Origin: CAZJNX01 sp964547415
GTDB lineage: Bacteria > Pseudomonadota > Alphaproteobacteria > Rhizobiales > Amorphaceae
Direction: 5' to 3'
Assembly (NCBI GenBank): GCA_964547415.1
Contig: CAZJNX010000073.1
Span: forward strand, 1 to 20,906
Length of the DNA: 20,906 nt
Shown: positions 15,445-20,906 of the stretch, piece after piece
Position numbering within the stretch: the first letter of the stretch is position 1
Layout: each line of letters begins with the position of its first letter
Program-made: the position numbers and the translations under genes
Notes under the pieces: model-generated
The model's input: only the letters and a program-made list of their open reading frames with translations
The model's database searches: none
What the model was told of the DNA's origin: nothing

Positions 15445-15510
15445 CGCCCGCACCCGGGGGGCCGGGTGCGGGCGCGGCGGCTGGCCCGCGCCGTCAGGGG
15501 CGGCGCGGGC
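15445..15510 (-). other. Two strong intercistronic hairpins between receptor and permease genes
   Basis: In the minus-strand transcript the first hairpin has perfect 10-bp arms (15501-15510 with 15484-15493, 7-nt loop). The second has perfect 13-bp arms (15462-15474 with 15445-15457, GGGG on the plus strand as loop). No U-run follows either, so they look like mRNA-stabilising or partially attenuating structures. This fits the need for more receptor than permease. The rest of the 262-bp gap (15344-15605) is GC-rich and holds no gene I can support. Confidence 0.6.
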
Positions 15511-15605
15511 GCCGCCACCGGGATGGGGCGGCGCCGCACGGCCGGGAGAAGGAACCGCGCGGCACCGCCCCGCCCGCGGCAGGGAACGGAGGTTCCGGCC
15601 GGCCG

Positions 15606-16844
15606 TCAGCGGTTGGCGAAGGACGTGGAGCGGCAGTCCGGCGTCACGTCCTCGCGCGGATAGAGCTTGATGATCTCCGGCACCGGCTCCCCGAACGCCT
15701 CCGAGTCGACGACGCGCACGACGAAGCCCTGGTTCATGCCCTGGTGGTCGCACTTGCGCATGAGCGTCGCCCCCTTCACGGACGTGACCTCGAGGTCCTC
15801 CATGGCCGGGATCAGCTTTCTCGGCTCGGTGGTGTCGCCCTTCTCCATGGCGGCGAACAGGATCTCGAGGGCCTGCCACATCTCCCCGTCCGTCCAGTCG
15901 GGCAGGGCGTCCGGGTACTCGGCGCGGAACAGCTCGAAGAAGGCCTTGTTCTCCGGGCTGTCGTAGGTGAAGGGGTAGCGGGACGAGCCGACGAGGCCGA
16001 GGCTGTCGCGGCCGAGCGCCTTCAGGTTCGCCTGGGCGACGATCTCGGTCACGAGCTGCACGCGGCTCGGCAGGCCGAACTGGGCGGCCTGGGAGTAGAA
16101 GGCCGCGCCCTCCTCGCCCTGCAGCGCCACGTAGCAGGCCTCGGCGCCCGACTGCATGATGCGGGTGATGTAGGTGGAGTAGTCCTTGTTGCCGACCGGC
16201 GCGAAGACCTTCTCCACCAGCGTCTTGCCGATGTTGTCCACCTGCTCCTCGAAGGCGCCGATGGAGGAGTGGCCCCAGGCGTAGTCGGAGCCAAGCGCGA
16301 AGAACTTGCTCTGCGGCGCGTCGGCGAGGTAGAGGGCGAGGGTGCGCGCGCCCATCGGGGCCGACGTGTTGGCGCGGAACATCTCGTCCACGTAGAGCTC
16401 GGCGGTGAGCTGGCCGTCGCCGTTGCCGTGGGAGATGAAGAAGGCGTCCCACTCCTTCAGCTTCGGCATGATCGCGCGCGCCTCGGAGGAGACGACGACG
16501 CCGGTGAAGATGCGGCAATCGTCGCGCTCGACGAGCTCCTGCGTCTTGCGCAGGCAGTCGGCGGGGCGGCCCTGGGTGTCCTTGTAGATGAACTCGATCG
16601 GCCGGCCGAGGACGCCGCCGTTGCGGTTGGCGTGCTTTTCCATCAGGCGGCAGGTGCGCATCACCTGGGAGCCGAGGACGGCGTAGCCGCCGGTGATCAC
16701 CGTCGGAATGCCGATCTTGATCGGCGTCGAGGCGGTCGCCTTGCGGAGATAGCCGGGCGCGGCCAGGAAGGCCCCCGCGGCGAGGCCCGTTGTCAGCACG
16801 TTTCGGCGGGACACCCCGCCCTTGTCGTCGATCCTTCCGGTCAC
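15606..16844 (-). CDS. ABC transporter periplasmic substrate-binding protein (HAAT family, type I fold)
   Basis: This 412-aa receptor is for the LivHMGF importer. It has a leader with a Tat-like SRRNVLTTG motif at residues 12-20 and a probable cleavage site near ATAS (36-39). The mature protein begins IKIGIPTVITGGYAVLGSQ, the usual Peripla_BP_6 opening. Further family landmarks are GGVLGRPIEFIYKDTQGRPAD, RIFTGVVVSSEARAI, and FFALGSDYAWGHSSIGAFEE. Near the C-terminus, MRKCDHQGMNQGFVV is close to the RxxDHQ segment of receptors for aromatic and related carboxylates as well as UrtA-like proteins. Start is GTG at 16844, with GGAGGG about 8 nt upstream. It lies 75 bp after the SDR-like gene, which probably shares its transcript. 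Ligand unknown; a carboxylic acid is plausible. Confidence 0.94.
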   Translation of the reverse strand: MTGRIDDKGGVSRRNVLTTGLAAGAFLAAPGYLRKATASTPIKIGIPTVITGGYAVLGSQVMRTCRLMEKHANRNGGVLGRPIEFIYKDTQGRPADCLRKTQELVERDDCRIFTGVVVSSEARAIMPKLKEWDAFFISHGNGDGQLTAELYVDEMFRANTSAPMGARTLALYLADAPQSKFFALGSDYAWGHSSIGAFEEQVDNIGKTLVEKVFAPVGNKDYSTYITRIMQSGAEACYVALQGEEGAAFYSQAAQFGLPSRVQLVTEIVAQANLKALGRDSLGLVGSSRYPFTYDSPENKAFFELFRAEYPDALPDWTDGEMWQALEILFAAMEKGDTTEPRKLIPAMEDLEVTSVKGATLMRKCDHQGMNQGFVVRVVDSEAFGEPVPEIIKLYPREDVTPDCRSTSFANR

Positions 16845-16919
16845 AGCCGTTCCCTCCCTGTCGTTGTCCTTCGGGCCGGGCGCCTTGTTGTCGTCTCGGC
16901 TGGCGCGTCGCCCGTTCGT

Positions 16920-17687
16920 TCAGCCGGCGATGATCTGGCCCCCGTCGAGCTGGATCACCTTGCCGGTGAAGTAGCTGCCGTACTCCGAGCACAGGTACGC
17001 GACGAAGTCGGCGATCTCCTCGGGCCACCCCATCCGCTGGAGCGGGATGCCGGCGATGATCTTCTGCGTCGCCTCCTCGCCCCACTGGGCGAGGGCCTCG
17101 CGCGCCTGGTCGGTGTCGGTGAGGCCGATGCCGACGGCGTTGGCGCGGATGCCGTAGCGCCCCTCCTCCCGCGCGATCACGCGGATCAGCGCCTCGAGCC
17201 CGGCCTTCGCCGCCGCGCCCTGCGCGTTGCGGGCCTGGCACATCTGGGCGGCGATCGAGGAGATGGCGACGATGACGCCCGAGCGCCGCTCGTGCATGTG
17301 GCGCACGACCGGGTGGATCACGTTGAAGGCGCCGAGGAGGTCGTTGGAGACGAACGCGCCGAAGCTCTCCGGCGTATGGTCGCGCACCGAGCGCCACTCC
17401 ACCTGGGCGCCGGCCGAATGGGCGAGGATGTCCACGTGGCCGAACGCGTCGACCGCCCGGGCCACCGCGTCGTCGGCGGCGGCGGGGTCCGCGAGATCGG
17501 CCTGGATCGCGAGGCCCTTGCCGCCGGCGGCCTCGATGGCGGCGACGGCCTCGTCCGCGCCGGCCCGGCTCGAGCGGAAGACGACGGCGACGCTGGCGCC
17601 GCAGCCGCCGAACCGCTCCGCGATCGCACGGCCGACGCCACGGCTGCCACCGGTGACGACGACCTTCGCCTCGGCGAAGTCCTTCAT
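16920..17687 (-). CDS. SDR-fold (Rossmann) protein lacking the catalytic Tyr
   Basis: This 255-aa protein is of the short-chain dehydrogenase/reductase superfamily. The cofactor motif VTGGSRGVG is at 11-19, an acidic D64 follows (ADLADP), and HSAG at 90-93 stands in place of NNAG. The catalytic Ser is at 143/144 (ISS) and Lys at 161 (AAAKAG). The C-terminal LDGG is typical. At the expected Tyr position (K minus 4) there is Gly157, and no Tyr lies between residues 145 and 161. It therefore cannot use the standard Tyr-Lys mechanism; it may be a divergent reductase, isomerase-like or binding protein. ATG 17687 gives the normal SDR N-terminus, while longer upstream frames would run across the promoter. 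It is the first gene of the ABC importer unit and has a recognisable promoter and operator at 17781-17840. Confidence 0.88.
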   Translation of the reverse strand: MKDFAEAKVVVTGGSRGVGRAIAERFGGCGASVAVVFRSSRAGADEAVAAIEAAGGKGLAIQADLADPAAADDAVARAVDAFGHVDILAHSAGAQVEWRSVRDHTPESFGAFVSNDLLGAFNVIHPVVRHMHERRSGVIVAISSIAAQMCQARNAQGAAAKAGLEALIRVIAREEGRYGIRANAVGIGLTDTDQAREALAQWGEEATQKIIAGIPLQRMGWPEEIADFVAYLCSEYGSYFTGKVIQLDGGQIIAG

Positions 17688-17780
17688 GGCGGGCGTTCCC
17701 CGTGCCCGCGGGTTGACCGGCACGCGCCGGCTCCCGCCGTTCTCGTTGCGCGGGACGGCCGGACCGCCCGCGACGGGAGC

Positions 17781-17840
17781 ACTATCGCACCGGCACCGGG
17801 CGCCGGTCAATCTTGCAAAATCTCTTTCTGCAATGCGAAA
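17781..17840 (-). promoter_or_regulatory. Promoter with operator for the SDR-like/ABC importer operon
   Basis: Read on the minus strand, the -35 box TTGACC (17805-17810) and the -10 box GATAGT (17781-17786) are separated by 18 nt. Four bp upstream of the -35 is the palindrome GCAGAA-N5-TTTTGC (17815-17831), which lies within the wider TTGCA-N11-TGCAA inverted repeat at 17813-17833. Three bp further is TTTCGC (17835-17840). The same arrangement with identical spacing occurs upstream of the crotonase gene at 19572-19607. It overlaps the start region of the gap after the upstream SDR gene, whose stop is at 17860. Confidence 0.6.
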
Positions 17841-17859
17841 TCACGCAGCCGGGCGAGGT

Positions 17860-18663
17860 TCACGGGGCCGCGCTCGCGCTCGCCCCGCCGTCCACCACGA
17901 GGACGGCGCCGGTCACGTAGGCGGCCTCGTCGCTCGCGAGGAAGACGCAGGCGTTCGCGATGTCCTCCGGTCGGGCGAGGCGCTTCATGGGCAGACGGGC
18001 GGCCCGCTCCGCCACCATCCGCTCCACCGCCGCGGCGCCGTGGCCGGCGGCGAGGCCCCCGCGCATCATTTCTGAATCGACGAAGCCCGGCACCACACAA
18101 TTTACCCGGACGCCCCGGTCGGCGTGGGAGACGGCGAGCGCGCGCGTGAAGCCGATGGTGGCGGCCTTCGAGGCGGCGTAGGCCGGGTAGGGCGCGCCGG
18201 TGTAGCGCAGGCCCGCGATGGACGACACGTTGACGACCGCCCCGTTGCCGGTCGCCTCGAGGTGGGGCAGGGCGTACTTCGCCGCGAGGAAGTGGCTGCG
18301 CCCGTTGACGGTCGTCACCCGGTCCCATTCCTCGACGGAGAGGTCCTCCACCTCGCCGAAGGCCATCACGCCCACGTTGTTGTGGAGGACGTCGATCCGC
18401 CCGAAGCGGTCCATCGCCATCGACACGGCCCGCTCCATCTCGGCGGGGACCGATGCGTCGGCGGCGACGATCATGACCGAGGCGCCCTCCGCCTCCGCGA
18501 GGCGGGCCGTCCGCTCGGCGGCAGCGCCGACGACGTCGACCGCGACGACCGAAGCCCCCTCCCGCGCGTAGGCGACGGCGCTCGCCTGCCCGATGCTGCC
18601 GATGGTTCCGGCTGCGCCCGCGCCGACGACGAGGGCGACCCGACCGGCAAGACGCCTCGCCAT
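17860..18663 (-). CDS. Short-chain dehydrogenase/reductase (classical SDR)
   Basis: This 267-aa NAD(P)-dependent oxidoreductase has a glycine-rich cofactor loop at 14-25 (GAGAAGTIGSIG, slightly expanded from GxxxGxG), a D43 after the second strand suggesting NAD preference, D69 in AADAS, NNVG at 95-98, and catalytic S147/S148. The active-site YxxxK is intact at Y162 and K166 (YAASK). The C-terminal VDGG is typical. It would oxidise a hydroxyl (for example a hydroxyacyl-CoA) or reduce the ketone. The ATG at 18661-18663 lies 19 bp after the crotonase gene stop, so both are one unit. A hydratase followed by an SDR is a natural pair for beta-oxidation-like steps; the true substrate is unknown. 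Confidence 0.93.
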   Translation of the reverse strand: MARRLAGRVALVVGAGAAGTIGSIGQASAVAYAREGASVVAVDVVGAAAERTARLAEAEGASVMIVAADASVPAEMERAVSMAMDRFGRIDVLHNNVGVMAFGEVEDLSVEEWDRVTTVNGRSHFLAAKYALPHLEATGNGAVVNVSSIAGLRYTGAPYPAYAASKAATIGFTRALAVSHADRGVRVNCVVPGFVDSEMMRGGLAAGHGAAAVERMVAERAARLPMKRLARPEDIANACVFLASDEAAYVTGAVLVVDGGASASAAP

Positions 18664-18682
18664 CGTCCCCTCCCCGCCCGCG

Positions 18683-19492
18683 TCAGCCGCGCGAGAAGCG
18701 GGGCGGCCGCTTCTCCACGATGGCCTGCCGGCCTTCCCGGATGTCGGGGCCGGAAAAGCCCATGAACTCGAGGGCGAGGGAGGCGTCGAAAGTGGGGCCG
18801 GCGAGGCGCAGCCAGTTGTTCATCGCGTGCTTTGTCCAGCGGATCGCCGTCTGCGACCCGTTCGCGAGGCGCCCGGCGACGGACAGGGCGGTCGGCACCA
18901 CCTGATCGTCGTCGACGCACAGGGAGACGAGGCCGATCCGCTCCGCCTCCTCGCCCCGCACCGTCTCGCACAGCATGAGGTAGTACTTCGCCTTCGCCAT
19001 CCCGCACAGGAGCGGCCAGACGATGGCCGCGTGATCCCCCGCCGCGACGCCGAGCCGGGTGTGCCCGTCGATGATGCGGGCGCTGCGGCCCGCGACCGAA
19101 ATGTCGGCGAGCATGGCGGCGGCGAGGCCCGCGCCCACCGCCGGCCCCTCGATCGCGGAGACGACGGGCTTGGTGCAGTTGACGATGTTGTAGACGATGT
19201 CACTCGCCTCCTTCCACGCGCGCACCCGCACGTCGAAGTCGTTGACCATGTCGTCGATCAGGTCGAGGTCGCCGCCCGCCGAGTAGACGCCCCCCTCCCC
19301 GCGCAGGACCACGACGGCCGTCTCCTCGTCCCGGTCCACGTCGCGCCACACGTCGGCAAGCTCCCGATGGCCGTCGGCGTCGAGGGCATTGAGCTTGCCG
19401 GGCTTGGAGAGGATCACTTCCAGGATGCCGGGCTTCGGCCGCGCGAACTTCAGCGCCTTGTAGCCTGCCTCGTCGAACCCGCGGGCGCCCAT
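18683..19492 (-). CDS. Crotonase (enoyl-CoA hydratase/isomerase) family protein with unusual active site
   Basis: This 269-aa protein has the crotonase fold. The first oxyanion-hole segment is YSAGGDLDLI (70-79), the second is IEGPAVGAGLAAAMLADI (114-131), and a C-terminal helical trimerisation region follows. Both Glu residues of classical hydratases are absent: the E144 position (rat numbering) is Ala in GAGLAAAM, and the E164 position is His in the segment with D142 and H144 (IDGHTRLGVAAGDH). The DxH...GD...WP pattern belongs to a recognisable subgroup of crotonases of uncertain chemistry. Possible activities include hydratase, isomerase, hydrolase or lyase on an acyl-CoA. ATG 19490-19492 is preceded by GGGAGGG. 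It is the first gene of a two-gene unit with the SDR behind an operator-bearing promoter. Confidence 0.92.
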   Translation of the reverse strand: MGARGFDEAGYKALKFARPKPGILEVILSKPGKLNALDADGHRELADVWRDVDRDEETAVVVLRGEGGVYSAGGDLDLIDDMVNDFDVRVRAWKEASDIVYNIVNCTKPVVSAIEGPAVGAGLAAAMLADISVAGRSARIIDGHTRLGVAAGDHAAIVWPLLCGMAKAKYYLMLCETVRGEEAERIGLVSLCVDDDQVVPTALSVAGRLANGSQTAIRWTKHAMNNWLRLAGPTFDASLALEFMGFSGPDIREGRQAIVEKRPPRFSRG

Positions 19493-19547
19493 GGCCGTCC
19501 CTCCCCCTGCCGGCCGCCCTTTTGCCGGGCAGCCCCTGTTTGAGTGG

Positions 19548-19607
19548 ACGGTGGCACGATGTGTCGCACCTGGTCAATTGCGCAGAACGGGGTTCCGCCA
19601 CGCGAAA
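19548..19607 (-). promoter_or_regulatory. Promoter with operator for the crotonase-SDR operon
   Basis: Read on the minus strand: -35 TTGACC (19572-19577), then a weak -10 CACCGT (19548-19553) at an 18-nt spacing. The palindrome GCGGAA-N5-TTCTGC (19582-19598) lies exactly 4 bp upstream of the -35, and TTTCGC (19602-19607) lies 3 bp further. Element order and all spacings match the promoter at 17781-17840. The poor -10 suggests dependence on an activator. Confidence 0.55.
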
Positions 19608-19683
19608 GGGGCGCTGCGCGCACGGGCCGGAAGGCGGGTCAGGCGGCCGCGCGCGGGGGATGGGGTCGGGGAGGATCGGGGGC

Positions 19684-19757
19684 TGGAGGCGACGCCGGGA
19701 ATCGAACCCGGGTACGAGGATTTGCAGTCCTCTGCGTAACCACTCCGCCACGTCGCC
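19684..19757 (-). tRNA. tRNA-Cys (anticodon GCA)
   Basis: The minus strand folds as a 74-nt tRNA with encoded CCA. The acceptor stem GGCGACG (19751-19757) pairs with CGTCGCC (19688-19694), followed by discriminator U and CCA (19684-19687). The anticodon arm is GAGGA-CTGCAAA-TCCTC with GCA at its centre. The T arm is CCGGG-TTCGAAT-CCCGG. All stems are intact. Confidence 0.97.
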
Positions 19758-19767
19758 GCAGGGCGCA

Positions 19768-19796
19768 GAGATAGGCCGGGGCGCGGGCGGACGCAA
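19768..19796 (-). promoter_or_regulatory. Promoter of tRNA-Cys
   Basis: On the minus strand, TTGCGT (19791-19796), a 17-nt spacer and TATCTC (19768-19773) lie about 10 bp upstream of the tRNA 5' end. The expected start would leave only a few leader bases. Confidence 0.55.
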
Positions 19797-19826
19797 GCGG
19801 CGCCGCGCGCACCGCCGACCCGCCCT

Positions 19827-20906
19827 TCACGTCGCCCAGGGGAGGACCCCGCGGGGGAGGTGGCGCTCGGCGGCCGCCGTCGCGGCCATGATGGCGACGA
19901 TCGCGATCACGGTGAGCACGGCGACGGCCGCCGCCAGCGTGGAAGCCCCCGAATCCTCGAGGTTGAAGACGACGACGCCCACCGTCTCGTTGCCCACCGA
20001 CCACAGGAGGGCGGACACGGTGAGCTCGTTGAAGGCCGTCATGAAGACGAGGATCGCCCCCGCCGCCGCCGCGGGCGCCACCAGCGGCAGGATCACCGTG
20101 CGCAGGCGGTAGGCGAAGGACGCGCCCGTCATGCGGGCGGCCTCCTCGAGGCTGCGGTCGATCTGCAGGTAGCCCGCCACCACGGGCCTCAGCGCCAGGG
20201 TGAGGAAGCGGGCGAGGTAGGCGATCAGGATGATCCAGATGGTGTTGTAGAGGCTGACCCCGACGAGCGGCAGGGGCCTCAGGAAGACGAGGATCATGGC
20301 GATCGCCAGCACCACCCCGGGGAGCGCGTAGGGCAGCTCCACCAGGAGGGAGAGGGAGCGGGTGAGGGGCGAGGCGCGCCAGGCGATGGCGTAGGCGAGG
20401 ACCGCCGACAGGGCCATCAGGATCAGCGCCGCTCCGCCCGCGAGCAGGAAGGAGTTGAGGAAGGCCCGCGCCGTCACGTCCTGGGCGAACATCACCTCGG
20501 CGTAGTTGGCGAGCGTCGCCGTCGCCGCCGTCAGCGACACGCCGTAGGCCGGCACCAGCGACGTCGCGACGAGGGCGGTGAGCGGGGCCACCAGGATGAG
20601 CCCGACGAGGACCCAGGCGGCGCCTTCCGCCACCGGCCGCATCCGGCCGAGGGCGAAGGAGAGGGCCTGGCCGGGTGCGCCGACGGTGCGGTAGTCGCGC
20701 CGGCCGGTCACCAGCTGCTGCACGAGGAAGCCGGCGAACGCGATCAGCCCGACGAGGACGGACAGGACGGCGACGTCCGCGATCATGCCGGGGCCGAAGC
20801 TCGCCAGGCGCTGGTAGATGAGTACGGGGAGCGTCGTGTAGCCGGCCGGGACGCCGAGGAGGGCCGGGATCCCGAAGTTGCCGACGGCCGACACGAAGGC
20901 GAGCGC
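19827..20906 (-). CDS. ABC transporter permease, iron(III)-type (FbpB-like), N-terminus beyond window
   Basis: The minus frame is open to the window edge (360 codons here) and ends with TGA at 19827-19829. The GTG at 20892-20894 lies inside the conserved stretch ALAFVSAVGNFGIPALLG, so it is an internal Val and not a start. The full protein is probably about 550 aa, with two fused permease domains as in FbpB/AfuB. The visible part carries the end of the first domain and the second domain. The second domain has the EAA loop EEAARMTGASFAYRLRTVILPL and about six to eight hydrophobic segments. The conserved NFGIPALLG segment is typical of iron, and also some putrescine/2-aminoethylphosphonate-type, permeases. 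Receptor and ATPase genes would lie outside the window. It is separated from the catabolic genes by the tRNA and is likely unrelated to them. Confidence 0.9.
   Translation of the reverse strand, partial: ALAFVSAVGNFGIPALLGVPAGYTTLPVLIYQRLASFGPGMIADVAVLSVLVGLIAFAGFLVQQLVTGRRDYRTVGAPGQALSFALGRMRPVAEGAAWVLVGLILVAPLTALVATSLVPAYGVSLTAATATLANYAEVMFAQDVTARAFLNSFLLAGGAALILMALSAVLAYAIAWRASPLTRSLSLLVELPYALPGVVLAIAMILVFLRPLPLVGVSLYNTIWIILIAYLARFLTLALRPVVAGYLQIDRSLEEAARMTGASFAYRLRTVILPLVAPAAAAGAILVFMTAFNELTVSALLWSVGNETVGVVVFNLEDSGASTLAAAVAVLTVIAIVAIMAATAAAERHLPRGVLPWAT

Noticed and set aside
15204..18149. A 981-codon plus-strand frame opposite the receptor and SDR genes
   Set aside because: No recognisable domain; it is opposite genes with clear homology and crosses two strong hairpins and a promoter.
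19522..20112. Plus-strand open frames across the tRNA-Cys gene and the permease 3' end
   Set aside because: They run through an intact tRNA on the opposite strand and encode low-complexity sequence with no family motifs.

Overview
This window is high-GC DNA (roughly 70% by eye) from what is most likely an alphaproteobacterium, probably Hyphomicrobiales-like. The evidence is an ECF sigma/anti-sigma pair of alphaproteobacterial type, TTGACC-type -35 boxes, a Bug/TctC receptor with TctA and TctB, a HAAT-family ABC importer, and a cluster of TTCCCTG repeats that I recall from other alphaproteobacterial genomes. Most coding strands leave long open frames on the opposite strand; these were treated as shadows.

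Layout. (1) 1-1983, minus: a large helical protein with a UPF0149/YecA-like region, cut by the window edge. (2) 1984-2560: a gene-free stretch with TTCCCTG repeats, a 10-bp inverted repeat, a 14-bp tandem duplication and an ECF-type promoter. (3) 2561-5418, plus: ECF sigma factor, membrane anti-sigma factor, then a redoxin-like/2OG-Fe(II) dioxygenase fusion. The sigma gene and the dioxygenase gene have nearly identical ECF-type promoters (GGGAACCGG, then TGTCyCrTAGC at the same distance), so the dioxygenase is probably a direct target of the sigma factor. (4) 5557-11871, plus: a promoter with two palindromes 21 bp apart, then an operon of an M29-like metallohydrolase/dioxygenase-fold protein, the tripartite tricarboxylate transporter (TctC, TctB, TctA), a class III CoA-transferase and a GntR/FCD regulator. 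It reads as a self-regulated uptake-and-activation module for an organic acid. (5) 12018-17687, minus: an SDR-fold protein lacking the catalytic Tyr, then a branched-chain-amino-acid-type ABC importer (receptor, LivH, LivM, LivG, LivF), with two strong hairpins after the receptor gene. (6) 17860-19492, minus: a crotonase-family protein and a normal SDR. (7) tRNA-Cys(GCA), minus, with its own promoter. (8) 19827-20906, minus: the C-terminal part of an iron-type ABC permease, cut by the window edge.

How the parts may work together. Units 5 and 6 have promoters carrying the same operator-like palindrome (GCrGAA-N5-TTyTGC) exactly 4 bp upstream of TTGACC, with a GCGAAA half-site at the same distance on the far side. 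They are therefore likely one regulon: ABC uptake of a carboxylic or aromatic-type compound, plus CoA-ester hydration and oxidoreduction. Together with unit 4, the window looks like a catabolic island with two convergent uptake modules. The substrates cannot be read from the sequence.
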